A stretch of DNA of 64,000 nt, taken from NCBI GenBank assembly GCA_024636975.1, contig JAGXGA010000067.1, positions 1 to 64,000 on the forward strand. The letters are read 5' to 3'. The notes under the pieces are model-generated. The model did not search any database and was not told where the DNA came from. It was given only the letters and a program-made list of their open reading frames with translations. The translations under genes were made by a program, and so were the position numbers. Positions 26,021 through 36,236 of this stretch are shown here, piece after piece. This stretch comes from Mariniphaga sp. Lineage in GTDB: Bacteria > Bacteroidota > Bacteroidia > Bacteroidales > Prolixibacteraceae. Numbering within the stretch: the first letter of the stretch is position 1; every line of letters starts with the position of its first letter.

Positions 26021-28048
26021 ATGGACAAACGAATAGAAACCAAAGCAGCCGATAATATAAGGATTTTATCGGCCTCAATGGTTGAGAAAGCAAAATCAGG
26101 ACATCCCGGAGGTGCCATGGGTGGGGCCGATTTCATACACATTCTTTATTCAGAATTTTTGAATTACGATCCCTCCGATTTAAGCTGGCACAATCGCGAC
26201 CGTTTTTTTTTAGATCCGGGGCACATGTCTCCAATGCTTTATTCTGCTCTGGCACTTGCCGGGTATTACAGTAAAGATGATCTGGCCAATTTCAGGCAAT
26301 GGGGAAGCGTAACCCCGGGACATCCTGAAAGAGACCTTGATCGCGGTATTGAAAACACTTCCGGTCCGCTTGGTCAGGGGCATTCAATGGCCGTTGGAGC
26401 AGCTATTGCTGAAAGGTTTCTTGTTGATCGTTTTGGCGACTGGATGGCACACAAAATCTTCACATATATTTCCGATGGTGGCATACAGGAGGAAGTATCA
26501 CAGGGAGCAGGTCGGATAGCAGGATTCCTGGGACTGAACAACCTTATCATGTTTTATGATTCAAACGACATTCAGCTCTCAACAGAAACAGATAAGGTAT
26601 CGCATGAAGATACAGCAAAGAAATACGAAGCCTGGGGCTGGAATGTAAAGTCAATCGATGGAAATGACCCTGACCAGATAAGAGGTGCGCTAAAAAATGC
26701 CGTTGCTGAAACCGAAAAACCAACATTGATTATCGGTAAAACTATAATGGGAAAAGGCGCTGTTGCTGATTCGGATGAACTATTTGAAAGAAAAGTTTCA
26801 ACGCATGGAATGCCATTAGGTGAGGCAGGAGCTTCTTTTGAAAAATCAATTAAGAACCTTGGCGGTGACCCGTCAGATCCGTTTGCTATCTTTGATGATG
26901 TAAGAGAGCTTTACGAAAAGCGGAAAGAAGATCTAAAAAAGTGCGTCGCTTCAAAGCGGGCAGAACAGAAAGAATGGGAAAAAGCTAATCCTGAACTGGC
27001 AGAAAAAAGAAACAGATTCTTTTCAACTGAGGCAACTGATTTTGATTTTTCAGCTGTGGAACAGAAAGCCAATACTGCTTCACGGGCAGCATCAGGGACG
27101 GTGCTGGCTGCAATGGCAGGCAAGGTAGAAAATCTTATTGTAGCCTCAGCCGATTTATCGAACTCTGATAAAACCGATGGATTCCTGAAAAAGACTACAG
27201 CCTTCAGCAAGGGCGACTTCAGCGGCTCTTTCCTGCAAGTTGGTGTGAGTGAACTTACCATGGCCTGTCTTGCAAATGGCATGGCCCTGCACGGTGGAGT
27301 AATCCCCGTTTGCGGAACCTTCTTCGTATTCTCCGATTATATGAAACCGGCAGTACGTCTTGCAGCTTTAATGGAACTGCCAGTAAAATATGTATGGACT
27401 CATGATGCCTTCCGCGTGGGAGAAGATGGACCAACCCATCAGCCGGTAGAGCAGGAAGCGCAAATCAGGTTAATGGAAAAACTGCAAAACCATAAGGGGC
27501 ATAACAGTATGCTGGTACTTCGCCCGGCCGATTCCAATGAAACTACTGTGGCATGGAAAATGGCGATGGAAAATACATCTACTCCAACAGCATTGATTTT
27601 ATCGCGTCAGAACATTCCGAACCTTCCGGTTGAAGGGAGCACATGGGAATCGGCATTGCAGACAGAAAAAGGAGCATATGTAGTTACCAGACCAGAAGGC
27701 ACCCCTGATGTGGTGCTGGTGGCTAGTGGCTCAGAAGTGGCAACCCTGGTTGCCGGTGCCGAAAAACTTAAGAAGGACGGCATTAAGGTTCAGATTGTTT
27801 CAGCTCCTTCAGAAGGATTGTTCCGCAATCAGCCGGAAGAATACCAGGAGAGCGTCCTGCCAACAGGTATTCCACGGTTCGGGCTTACTGCAGGTTTGCC
27901 CGATACATTATCCGGACTAATCAGAGATAACGGAAGAATTTGGGGAATGGCTTCATTTGGATTCTCGGCCCCTTACCAGGTACTTGATGAAAAGCTTGGC
28001 TTCACAGGAGAAAATGTATACAACCAGGTAAAAGATATGTTGAGCTAA
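26021..28048 (+). CDS. Transketolase
   Basis: The product has 675 residues, full length. It has the N-terminal TPP domain with KSGHPGGAMGGADF near 25-40 and GPLGQGHSMAVGAAIAERF near 115, the TPP motif around SDGGIQEEVSQ (a variant of GDGE...), and a transketolase-type DDSN-like FYDSNDIQLS. The pyrimidine domain has HDAFRVGEDGPTHQPVEQ near 465. It transfers two-carbon units between sugar phosphates in the non-oxidative pentose phosphate pathway, TPP- and Mg-dependent. Its last 4 bp overlap the convergent class IV aminotransferase gene, and its terminator lies inside that gene. Confidence 0.93.
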   Translation: MDKRIETKAADNIRILSASMVEKAKSGHPGGAMGGADFIHILYSEFLNYDPSDLSWHNRDRFFLDPGHMSPMLYSALALAGYYSKDDLANFRQWGSVTPGHPERDLDRGIENTSGPLGQGHSMAVGAAIAERFLVDRFGDWMAHKIFTYISDGGIQEEVSQGAGRIAGFLGLNNLIMFYDSNDIQLSTETDKVSHEDTAKKYEAWGWNVKSIDGNDPDQIRGALKNAVAETEKPTLIIGKTIMGKGAVADSDELFERKVSTHGMPLGEAGASFEKSIKNLGGDPSDPFAIFDDVRELYEKRKEDLKKCVASKRAEQKEWEKANPELAEKRNRFFSTEATDFDFSAVEQKANTASRAASGTVLAAMAGKVENLIVASADLSNSDKTDGFLKKTTAFSKGDFSGSFLQVGVSELTMACLANGMALHGGVIPVCGTFFVFSDYMKPAVRLAALMELPVKYVWTHDAFRVGEDGPTHQPVEQEAQIRLMEKLQNHKGHNSMLVLRPADSNETTVAWKMAMENTSTPTALILSRQNIPNLPVEGSTWESALQTEKGAYVVTRPEGTPDVVLVASGSEVATLVAGAEKLKKDGIKVQIVSAPSEGLFRNQPEEYQESVLPTGIPRFGLTAGLPDTLSGLIRDNGRIWGMASFGFSAPYQVLDEKLGFTGENVYNQVKDMLS

Positions 28049-28881
28049 GTTAATTCAAAAAACTTTTGCTGTAAAAACCGGGTAACTTCACCCGGTTTTT
28101 TATTTGCTACCGGATTATCATCAATTATAACAACAGGAGTTATTTCGCTTCCGGTGCCGGCTATCATCAGTTCGTCGAGTTTAAGAAGTTCATTTTCAGA
28201 AATCGCTCTTTCCTCAAATGGAATGTTATTGGCAGCACAAATTTCAAGAACAACCTTTCGGGTAATTCCCGGTAAGATTAAGTTTGACAAGGGATGAGTA
28301 ACAACAATTCCGTTTTTTACTGCCAATACACTTGAGTGGGTTGCTTCAGTAACCTTTTCGTCGCGGATGAGGATGCACTCCCCTGCCCCTGCTTCAACTG
28401 CCTGGTTGAAGAGCATGGTATTCGGAAGAAGGGAAACCGACTTTATATCGCAACGTAGCCACCGGATATCCTGGTGAGTGATAACTTTTATTCCTTGTTC
28501 AAGATTTTCTTTAGCAGACGGCATGGGAAAAGCAAAAGCATAAACAGTTGGTTTCGCATCAACCGGAAAATGGTGAATGCGTTTATGAGCCCCACGAGTT
28601 ATTTGAAGGTAAACACCGGCATGAATCCGGGTTAAATCATTCATCTCAAGGAGTTGGCGAAAAACATCCGCAAAAACATCAAGAGGGCCAACATCAATTT
28701 TAACTTCCCTCAGGTTTCTTTTAAGCCTTTCGATATGATCGGCATACCTTAAAGGGTTCCCGTTGTAGTATTTAATTACTTCATAAATTCCATCAGCGAA
28801 AATAAAACCCCGGTCGTTTGGTGAAACAGAGGCATTGTCAACTGGTACAAATTCCCCATTAAGATAAATCAGTTCTTTCAT
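28045..28881 (-). CDS. Class IV aminotransferase, D-amino-acid aminotransferase type
   Basis: The product has 278 residues with the PLP fold-type IV layout: [31 protein letters not shown] at the start, RLKRNLRE, a catalytic Lys in [10 protein letters not shown] near residue 145, VTEATHSSV near 180 and [11 protein letters not shown] near 208. It is close to D-alanine aminotransferases and related branched-chain or aminodeoxychorismate enzymes; D-amino-acid specificity is my best guess. The start overlaps the nfo stop by 4 bp (ATGA type), implying coupled translation. A terminator-like hairpin lies within its 3' end. Confidence 0.8.
   Translation of the reverse strand: MKELIYLNGEFVPVDNASVSPNDRGFIFADGIYEVIKYYNGNPLRYADHIERLKRNLREVKIDVGPLDVFADVFRQLLEMNDLTRIHAGVYLQITRGAHKRIHHFPVDAKPTVYAFAFPMPSAKENLEQGIKVITHQDIRWLRCDIKSVSLLPNTMLFNQAVEAGAGECILIRDEKVTEATHSSVLAVKNGIVVTHPLSNLILPGITRKVVLEICAANNIPFEERAISENELLKLDELMIAGTGSEITPVVIIDDNPVANKKPGEVTRFLQQKFFELT
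28073..28102 (+). terminator. Bidirectional terminator embedded in the aminotransferase coding region
   Basis: AAAAACCGGGT (28073-28083) and ACCCGGTTTTT (28090-28100) form a perfect 11-bp stem with a 6-nt loop, flanked by A-rich sequence on one side and T-rich on the other. It sits 25 bp after the transketolase stop but within the last codons of the convergent gene (encoding [10 protein letters not shown]). Confidence 0.75.
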
Positions 28882-29726
28882 CGGATTAAACTTTTAAGCA
28901 ATTCAACTTCTTCCGGCCAGAGTTCTTCATTCGGTGTTTCCAGTATCAGGGGAATTCCGTTAAACCGGTCATCGCTCATAATAGATTCAAACACTTCGAG
29001 CCCCAGGGTACCTTTTCCGATGCTATCATGCCTGTCGACCCGGCTGCCAAACTCTTTTTTCGAATCATTCAGATGCATTCCTTTCAGGTATTTGAAACCA
29101 ACAACTTCATCAAACTCCATGAATACTTTTTCAAAACCCTCCTTCGTTTTGATATCATAGCCTGCAGAAAAAGCGTGGCAGGTATCAATACAAACACCAA
29201 TCCTGCTTTGATCATTAACCTGATCAATTATTTTTTTAATCTGGTAGAAAGAGAATCCAAGGTTGGTTCCCTGCCCGGCTGTATTTTCAATAACTGCTGT
29301 TACCCCACTGGTATTTTCAAGCGCCAGGTTAATTGACCCGGCAATTGTTGCCAGACACTCTTCTTCACTAATTTTATTTAGGTGGCTGCCGGGATGGAAA
29401 TTCAGAAGATCGAGCCCCAGTTGCTCACAACGCTGCATTTCATCAAGAAACGCATCACGTGATTTCTGAAGCGGCTCCTTCTCCGGATGCCCCAGATTAA
29501 TCAGGTAACTGTCGTGAGGCAAAATCTGCCATGGATGATAGCCGTATTTTTCACAATTTAATTTAAATGTTTTTATTGAATCAGGTGTTAAAGATTTAGC
29601 TACCCATTGCCGCTGATTCTTTGTAAAAAGGGCAAATGCAGTTGCACCTGTTTTATATGCATTCGCCGGGGCATTTTCTACACCACCTCCTATGCTTACA
29701 TGCGGACCTATATATTTTCTGTTCAT
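28878..29726 (-). CDS. Deoxyribonuclease IV (endonuclease IV, Nfo)
   Basis: The product has 282 residues. AP endonuclease family 2 signatures run in order: [17 protein letters not shown] at the N-terminus, LNFHPGSHL near 112 (Zn-binding His), [14 protein letters not shown] near 147 (Glu), [16 protein letters not shown] near 178 (Asp and His), [23 protein letters not shown] near 220 (His, Asp, His) and LILETPNE near the end (Glu). It cleaves abasic sites in base-excision repair using three Zn ions. It overlaps the downstream aminotransferase gene by 4 bp. Confidence 0.95.
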   Translation of the reverse strand: MNRKYIGPHVSIGGGVENAPANAYKTGATAFALFTKNQRQWVAKSLTPDSIKTFKLNCEKYGYHPWQILPHDSYLINLGHPEKEPLQKSRDAFLDEMQRCEQLGLDLLNFHPGSHLNKISEEECLATIAGSINLALENTSGVTAVIENTAGQGTNLGFSFYQIKKIIDQVNDQSRIGVCIDTCHAFSAGYDIKTKEGFEKVFMEFDEVVGFKYLKGMHLNDSKKEFGSRVDRHDSIGKGTLGLEVFESIMSDDRFNGIPLILETPNEELWPEEVELLKSLIR

Positions 29727-29868
29727 AATAATTAAATTTATAAACTGCTGACAAATGTCGGAACAGTTTTTGCAAAAGCATTAGTTATCTGACAAATTCT
29801 CCCTGAATCTAAAATCGTTATGAAGATAAATGAATTTAAAGTTACAATTATATAAATTTTAAAAAACC

Positions 29869-30384
29869 ATGAAAAATATAATATTTACAAGTATGCTGGT
29901 TGTTGCATTTCTTTTTACAGCAAATGCTCAGGAGGAACAGAAAAGCCGGAAAGAGCGGCGGGAAGAAAAGCAGGAACAAAAAAAGGAAGAAATAAAAAAC
30001 CTGCTCGAAGAAAAATCATTTGTTTTTACACCTACACATGCACTGCCATTGGGTGGTGGCAGCATCTACTTAAGCCACTCATTTGATGCAGAGATTAAAG
30101 GCGATACCCTCTTTTCGTATCTGCCATTCTTTGGTGTAGCCTACCGTGTTGAATATGGCAGCAGACAAAGTGCTTTTGATTTTACACAGCCAATTGAAGA
30201 ATATGAATTTGAAAAAGATGACAATGGGTACCAGGTAAACCTGGAAGTTAAAAACACAATGGATTACCTGACATACAATTTTCATATTTCGGAATTGGGT
30301 TATGCCACATTGAATGTTACCAGCACAAACCGGCAGGCAATTTCATTCTACGGACATATAGAAGCACCTGAAGAAGACAAGTAA
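29869..30384 (+). CDS. DUF4251 domain protein, exported
   Basis: The product has 171 residues: a signal peptide (IIFTSMLVVAFLFTANAQ), a highly charged linker (EEQKSRKERREEKQEQKKEE) and a DUF4251 domain (FVFTPTHALPLGGGSIYLS...YLPFFGVAYRVEYG...INFTSTN-like end, here NVTSTNRQAISFYGHI). The domain is common in Bacteroidota and has no assigned function. The charged linker suggests a short coiled coil or envelope tether. It stands alone between the divergent nfo unit and the dehydrogenase gene. Confidence 0.8.
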   Translation: MKNIIFTSMLVVAFLFTANAQEEQKSRKERREEKQEQKKEEIKNLLEEKSFVFTPTHALPLGGGSIYLSHSFDAEIKGDTLFSYLPFFGVAYRVEYGSRQSAFDFTQPIEEYEFEKDDNGYQVNLEVKNTMDYLTYNFHISELGYATLNVTSTNRQAISFYGHIEAPEEDK

Positions 30385-30572
30385 CTTTTATTTTCTGCTT
30401 TTGGTAAACAACAGGAAAAGTTATGATCTGACAGGCTGAACTCATCATTTTAATTTCATTCATTGATTTTCAAAGATGGTTATCTTTAGAATCAATGAAA
30501 GTTTAAACATTTTATAGAATACAAATGTTATTTTTCCGGCTAAAAGACATAAATGTCTGAAATCAATTTCGC

Positions 30573-32978
30573 ATGTATATAGAAAAACCGGATATAACTA
30601 CTCGCCCACAAATGACTACTGAAGATTTTCTAAACGACTACTACCTGGCATTTTTAAGCCGTCAGCTTAGCATAATAGGCCGACGGGAGGTACATAATGG
30701 CCGGGCTCATTTTGGAATATTTGGTGAAGGAAAGGAAGTAGTCCAGGTAGCTTTAGCCAAAACATTCAAAAAAGGAGACTGGCGTTCGGGTTATTACCGC
30801 GATCAAACGTTCATGCTTGCATTGGGTTTATTGCAGCCGGAAGAATTTTTTGCCATGATTTATGGTGATATCGACGATCAACGAAATCCTTCCACCGGAG
30901 GCAGAAATTTCAATAACCATTTTACCACGTCAAATGTGGATGAAAATGGGGAGATTAAAAACCTTTCTAAAAAGTACAATTCGGCAGCTGATATTTCTTC
31001 AACCGGGGGACAGATGCCCCGCTTACTAGGTCTGGCACAGGCCTCGAAGGTGGTAAGAGATAACCCGGAGTTAAAAAAGCATCTCAATAACAATGTTACC
31101 GGCGATGAAGTTGCCTTTGGCACTATTGGAGATGCAAGCACATCGGAGGGAATGTTTTTTGAAACCATAAATGCAGCTGCTGTTATGCAGGTTCCTATGG
31201 CTGTAGTCGTTTATGACGATGGTTATGGAATAAGCGTTCCGGTGGAAAAACAAACGGCGAAAGCCAGCATTTCAGAAGCTCTTAAAGGTTTTCAGAAAGA
31301 AAAAGATACCAACGGCATTGAAATCATTTCATGTAAAGGTTGGGATTACCCGGCACTCATAAAAACATTTGAAAAGGGCATTTCTGCCTGCCGAAAGACG
31401 CAGGTCCCTGTGTTGTTTCATGTTCAGGAGCTTACCCAACCCCAGGGCCACTCCACATCGGGGTCGCACGAACGATATAAGAGTAAAGAACGGCTGGAAT
31501 GGGAAGAGCAATACGATGGACTTAATCGGTTTAAAAAGTGGTTGCTTGAAACCGGAAGGGCAGACATTGAAACCATTACACACATTGAAAATAAAGCTCA
31601 TAACAGAGCCAGGGACGCAAAGAAGAAAGCCTGGAATCATTACGAAAAATCTTTTAAACAGGAAATAAATCATCTTGAAAAGATTGTGGAAAACCTTAAA
31701 AGCCAAATAAACAAAACAGATGAGCTGAGTGAAATCAAACAACGAATATTTCCAACACGGCGAAAATACCTGAACTTTGCAAAGCGGCTGTATTTCGAAC
31801 TCCATCAAACAAGGGATCTAAATGCTGAGCAAAAAGAACTGAAACAGTGGATTTCAAATTTCGAAGCTAAAAGCCGTAAAGCTTATAACAAACAGCTTTA
31901 CCGGGAAGGATCAGGTTCTGTACTTAATGTTAAATCTGAACCAGCCAGGGTTAATGAAAACAGTTTTGAAATAAACGGCTCTGAAATACTTAGCCGCAAT
32001 TTTGATGTTTTATTCACAAAGTATCCAAATCTGGTAACATTCGGTCAGGATACCGGCAGGCTGGGAGATGTAAACCAGGGTATGAAAGGGATGCAGGAAA
32101 AGTTTGGGGAACACCGTGTATCGGATGCCGGAATCAGAGAGGCTACAATCATTGGTCAGGGAATAGGTATGGCCCTAAGGGGATTTCGCCCCATTGCCGA
32201 AATTCAATACCTCGACTACCTGATTTATGCCCACTCCACTCTCAGCGATGATTTGGCCAGTATGCAATACCGAACAAGGGGAAAGCAAATGGCACCGGTT
32301 ATTGTTCGCACCCGCGGGCATCAGTTACAAGGGATGTGGCATGCCGGGTCACCCATGCAGATGATTCTTGGTTCACTGCGCGGCATGCACCTGTGTTTGC
32401 CAAGAAACATGACAGAAGCGGCAGGGATGTACAATACATTAATGGAAGCCAGTGAGCCCGCTTTGGTGGTTGAACCACTTAAAGGGTACAACGTAAAGGA
32501 GAAACTTCCTGAAAATATAGGCGAATTTAAAGTGCCGTTGGGTGTTCCTGAAATTGTAAGAGAAGGCAAAGATATTACTTTTGTTACTTATGCCTGGAAT
32601 GTTCACCATGCAGTTAAAGCTGCCAGTCTGCTTGAGTTAAAAGGTATATCTGCCGAGGTAATTGATGTGCGTACTTTATTGCCGTTCGATGTTAACAGCG
32701 TCATTTTGGAATCGGTAAAGAAAACCAATAAAATACTTTTCATTGATGAAGATGTTCCCGGCGGAGCAACTGCCTACATGATGCAAAAAGTATTGGAAGA
32801 ACAAAAAGCATTTGACTACCTTGATACTGCTCCCCGTACAGTTCCTGCAAAAGAGCATCGCCCGGCATATGGCATCGACGGGGAATACTTTTCCAAACCG
32901 AACGTGGAGCTTATATATGAAGTGGTTTGGGAAATGATGAGAGAAACCGATATTAAACGATTTTCGAAATTATATTAA
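30573..32978 (+). CDS. Fused 2-oxoacid (branched-chain) dehydrogenase E1 alpha/beta
   Basis: The product has 801 residues: an E1-alpha half and an E1-beta half in one chain. The alpha half has GDWRSGYYRDQTFMLALGL near 70 and the TPP motif GDASTSEG...YDDGYGISV near 190-215. A charged linker (about 320-440) joins it to the beta half, with FGQDTGRLGDVNQG near 490, FRPIAEIQYLDYLIYA and the C-terminal DVRTLLPFDVNSV...DEDVPGGATAYMM. It decarboxylates branched-chain 2-oxoacids to feed a lipoyl E2, which is not in the window. The fused form is typical of Bacteroidota. Confidence 0.88.
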   Translation: MYIEKPDITTRPQMTTEDFLNDYYLAFLSRQLSIIGRREVHNGRAHFGIFGEGKEVVQVALAKTFKKGDWRSGYYRDQTFMLALGLLQPEEFFAMIYGDIDDQRNPSTGGRNFNNHFTTSNVDENGEIKNLSKKYNSAADISSTGGQMPRLLGLAQASKVVRDNPELKKHLNNNVTGDEVAFGTIGDASTSEGMFFETINAAAVMQVPMAVVVYDDGYGISVPVEKQTAKASISEALKGFQKEKDTNGIEIISCKGWDYPALIKTFEKGISACRKTQVPVLFHVQELTQPQGHSTSGSHERYKSKERLEWEEQYDGLNRFKKWLLETGRADIETITHIENKAHNRARDAKKKAWNHYEKSFKQEINHLEKIVENLKSQINKTDELSEIKQRIFPTRRKYLNFAKRLYFELHQTRDLNAEQKELKQWISNFEAKSRKAYNKQLYREGSGSVLNVKSEPARVNENSFEINGSEILSRNFDVLFTKYPNLVTFGQDTGRLGDVNQGMKGMQEKFGEHRVSDAGIREATIIGQGIGMALRGFRPIAEIQYLDYLIYAHSTLSDDLASMQYRTRGKQMAPVIVRTRGHQLQGMWHAGSPMQMILGSLRGMHLCLPRNMTEAAGMYNTLMEASEPALVVEPLKGYNVKEKLPENIGEFKVPLGVPEIVREGKDITFVTYAWNVHHAVKAASLLELKGISAEVIDVRTLLPFDVNSVILESVKKTNKILFIDEDVPGGATAYMMQKVLEEQKAFDYLDTAPRTVPAKEHRPAYGIDGEYFSKPNVELIYEVVWEMMRETDIKRFSKLY

Positions 32979-33032
32979 TTGTATAATCCACATAGAAGAT
33001 TCAAAGTTATTAAATAAGTGTTTTCGAATTGG

Positions 33033-34355
33033 TTAAATTCTTTCCTCCATATGTTCCAGAAGAATGCCTTTGGTTTCCGGCATAAAGAACAGAACCCAAA
33101 TCAATTGCAGAATCATCATTGTACAAAACAATCCAAATATATACTGAGGCAACATTGATTCTGCCATTAAAGGAAAAACCAAAGTGATTAAGGCTGCAAA
33201 AAACCAATGCGTAAAGCTTCCGAACGATTGCCCGAATGCACGTTGCCGGTTTGGAAATATTTCACTTATAAATACCCAGATTACCGTTCCCTGTCCAATG
33301 CCATGAGAAGCAATAAATCCAAAAATATATACAGGAACCATATCTAAATGCCCCGATGAAAATGACCATGCAATTAATCCAAGAGATACAATATACCCGA
33401 TTGAGCCAATAAACATTAGCGTACGGCGACCAAGTCGATCGATAAGCCATAAACCCACAAAAGTAAAAACAAGGTTTGTAATACCTATCCCCACCGATTG
33501 CAAGAGTGCTGCCTGGGATTCCAGGCCTGTCATTTCAAATATCCTTGGCGAAAAATATAGAATTGCATTTATTCCTGAAAGCTGATTGAAAAATGCAATA
33601 AAAAAAGCAAGCAGAATGGGTTTTAGCAGTCGTCTGGAAAAGAATGTACCGGTCTGTTTTTTATTATTACCAGTTGCTTCAATTTCGTTGACTAAATTAT
33701 TCAAATCCTCTTCCGGTAAATCGGGATTACCTTTAAGGAGCACAGCCCTTCCGCCTTCCCTGTCTTTCTTATGAATGATCAGCCACCGGGGGCTTTCCGG
33801 GAGCCCTATACAAAGAAGGGTAAATATTAAGGCAGGGAATGTTTCTACCCCAAGCATCCATCGCCATGCATTTTCACCGATTCCGCTCAATAGCGAATTA
33901 GATAAAAAAGCGATAAGAATACCAAAAACTATATTAAACTGGAACATCCCTGTTAATCGACCCCTGAATTGTGGCGGAGCGATTTCAGAAATAAACATAG
34001 GTGCTGCTACAGTAGATATTCCAACACCGAGTCCACCGATAAACCTAAAGAACATGAATGAGTTGATGCCTGGCGCCAATGCGGAACCAACAGCTGAAGC
34101 AAGATAAAGAATGCCAATCCACAGCAGGGTCTTTTTTCTACCAAAGTATTCAGCTGGCCATCCACCAACAATTGAGCCCAGAACTGTTCCCCATAAAGCC
34201 ATGCTAATGGCTAACCCATGAATTGTTCCTGATAATCCCCAAAGCGACTGAATGGTTTGTTCGGCACCTGAAATAACTACTGTGTCGAATCCAAATAAGA
34301 AACCTGCCAAAGAAGCAACAACAGCACTTCTGTACAAAAAGAATCTTTTATTCAT
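33033..34355 (-). CDS. Sugar porter family MFS transporter
   Basis: The product has 440 residues with twelve predicted helices and sugar-porter motifs: FGFDTVVISGAEQ in helix 1, EYFGRKKTLLWIG after helix 2, PESPRWL after helix 6, FFNQLSGINAILYFSP in helix 7, DRLGRRTLMFIGS in the second half and PETKGILLE at the C-terminus. These match the H+-coupled or facilitative hexose/xylose transporters of the inner membrane. The sugar is unknown. It stands alone, convergent with the dehydrogenase E1 gene. Confidence 0.92.
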   Translation of the reverse strand: MNKRFFLYRSAVVASLAGFLFGFDTVVISGAEQTIQSLWGLSGTIHGLAISMALWGTVLGSIVGGWPAEYFGRKKTLLWIGILYLASAVGSALAPGINSFMFFRFIGGLGVGISTVAAPMFISEIAPPQFRGRLTGMFQFNIVFGILIAFLSNSLLSGIGENAWRWMLGVETFPALIFTLLCIGLPESPRWLIIHKKDREGGRAVLLKGNPDLPEEDLNNLVNEIEATGNNKKQTGTFFSRRLLKPILLAFFIAFFNQLSGINAILYFSPRIFEMTGLESQAALLQSVGIGITNLVFTFVGLWLIDRLGRRTLMFIGSIGYIVSLGLIAWSFSSGHLDMVPVYIFGFIASHGIGQGTVIWVFISEIFPNRQRAFGQSFGSFTHWFFAALITLVFPLMAESMLPQYIFGLFCTMMILQLIWVLFFMPETKGILLEHMEERI

Positions 34356-34435
34356 TTTTGAAATTTAGATTTGTCAGGTAAATATAGTAGTTCTTTACAT
34401 TTTATTACTCGTTAAATTGAGTTGAATAAAAATAG

Positions 34436-36208
34436 CTAAAATGCGAGTATTGTAAATTCGGTTCTGCGGTTTTCAAGGTGTTCAGCTTCACTGCAGGGAA
34501 CACCATTTGCACAATGGTTAATTAGCTGACTTTCTCCATAACCCTTCGATACAATACGCTCCTTGGGAATGCCATTCTCGACCATGTAGTCTGTGGCAGA
34601 ATCGGACCGTTTCTGACTTAACCATTCATTATACTGTGCTTCTCCCCTGCTGTCGGTATGTGATGCCAATTCAACTTTTAAAGAAGGGTTGTCTTTCATT
34701 AATTTTATAAGTTTATCCAGTTGCCTTTCTGACTCAGGCAGGAGCCTCCATTTATCGAGAAAGAATATAATATTATCGATGAGATAGGATTTGTTCAATT
34801 CTTTTTCATAAAGCCTTACAGTATCTGTTATGTGATCGCCCGGACTAAAACGGTATGGGTCGGCTTCTATTACATAAGTGAAATACTCGTTGGCAGAGAT
34901 CCTTAAATCGCATGAACTTATAGTATCCGAATCAATAGTGGCGTATCCAAAACCATCAGTCAGCCATTGCAATTCATCACAATTAATGTCGGCCTCAGGT
35001 ATTGGCTCTTCATTTTCAATATCAACTACATAAATTTGATACCTGGTTTGTTGTTCTATATTTAACAAAACAGAATTTTCAAGGTAATACGGTTTTAAAT
35101 CGGAATCATAACCTGGTTTTGTAGCAACAGCCTGGTAGCATTGACCTTTCAACACCTCAAAGCGGAACCTGCCATCAGGGTCGGTTTGTGTGCTCTGTAA
35201 ATTATTTCCATTGCAATCCTGCAACTGAATGTTTGCGTCCGGAACAGGCATTTCCATAATATCCAATACAGTGCCTCTAATAGTTTCAAACAGCGAAACC
35301 AGCTCGATCCGATAAATGTCATCACTCCCCTTCCCCTGCCTGTTTGAGGAAAAATAACCATACTGATGGGATGAGTGAATGACAAGGCCGAAATCATCAT
35401 TCAGGGAATTAACCTGCTCTCCCAGATTAGTAACCTGAGAATTAATTCCCAGGGTGGTATAATATAAATCGAGTTGTCCAATATTCCCCTCGTGTGCATC
35501 TGAAGAAAAAATCAGCAGGTTGTCGGGACCAAAAGCAGGGAACATTTCATTTCCCGGACTGTTTATAATATCGCCCAAATTTTGAGGTTCGCTCCATGTT
35601 CCCTCTGTCCTTACCACCATATACAAATCAGAGTTTCCATATCCTCCATTCATATCACTTGAGAAGATTAATGTGTCGCCTGAAACACTAATGGCAGGAT
35701 GTGCAAAATTGTAATTATCCTGATTAAAGGGCAGATCTTCTACAACCGTCCACTCTTCATCTACTTCTCTCATTATTACAAGCCTCAGCTTTATGTTTTC
35801 GCGGCTAAGCTTTGGAAGGTATGAGTCTCCTTCAGGCAGTTGGCTTAAAGTAACAAACAGTTCTCCTGTAGCCTCGCACCAGGCGACCGGACCTTCATGA
35901 TATAAATTACCAAAACCTGGAACCAGTCTTCGCAGAACAAGCGGATAGCCTTTATCATCCGTTTCCGTGAAATATACATCATAAAATGACCTGTTTTTTT
36001 CCTTCAATTGCTCCCGGCCAATGAACTCATCGCGTACAGCAGAAAAGAACAATTCATTTTTCACTATAGCAGGTGAAATTTCACTTCCTGCTGAATTAAT
36101 TAATGGCAATAGTTCCACAGAAAATTCATTTCGTTCAAAAAATGTCTGGCCGATGGTACTATTTGAAAATAACATCAATAACAAATATATTTTGACAGCA
36201 TTTCTCAT
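34436..36208 (-). CDS. OmpA-family protein with PD40 repeats, T9SS-associated
   Basis: The product has 590 residues with a signal peptide. A PD40/beta-propeller region runs from about 40 to 300 (NFAHPAISVSGDTLIFSSDMNGGYGNSDLYMV and DNLLIFSSDAHEGNIGQLDLY repeats). A carboxypeptidase-regulatory domain (IRGTVLDIMEMPVPDANIQLQD) follows, and a C-terminal OmpA peptidoglycan-binding domain (VELASHTDSRGEAQYNEWLSQKRSDSATDYMVENG). This order resembles PorE-like proteins minus the TPR part. With PorP/SprF and the giant repeat protein upstream it forms a T9SS substrate locus: it probably anchors the outer-membrane complex to peptidoglycan. Confidence 0.88.
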   Translation of the reverse strand: MRNAVKIYLLLMLFSNSTIGQTFFERNEFSVELLPLINSAGSEISPAIVKNELFFSAVRDEFIGREQLKEKNRSFYDVYFTETDDKGYPLVLRRLVPGFGNLYHEGPVAWCEATGELFVTLSQLPEGDSYLPKLSRENIKLRLVIMREVDEEWTVVEDLPFNQDNYNFAHPAISVSGDTLIFSSDMNGGYGNSDLYMVVRTEGTWSEPQNLGDIINSPGNEMFPAFGPDNLLIFSSDAHEGNIGQLDLYYTTLGINSQVTNLGEQVNSLNDDFGLVIHSSHQYGYFSSNRQGKGSDDIYRIELVSLFETIRGTVLDIMEMPVPDANIQLQDCNGNNLQSTQTDPDGRFRFEVLKGQCYQAVATKPGYDSDLKPYYLENSVLLNIEQQTRYQIYVVDIENEEPIPEADINCDELQWLTDGFGYATIDSDTISSCDLRISANEYFTYVIEADPYRFSPGDHITDTVRLYEKELNKSYLIDNIIFFLDKWRLLPESERQLDKLIKLMKDNPSLKVELASHTDSRGEAQYNEWLSQKRSDSATDYMVENGIPKERIVSKGYGESQLINHCANGVPCSEAEHLENRRTEFTILAF

Positions 36209-36236
36209 AATTCTAAATCATTTTCAATTCAATGGC

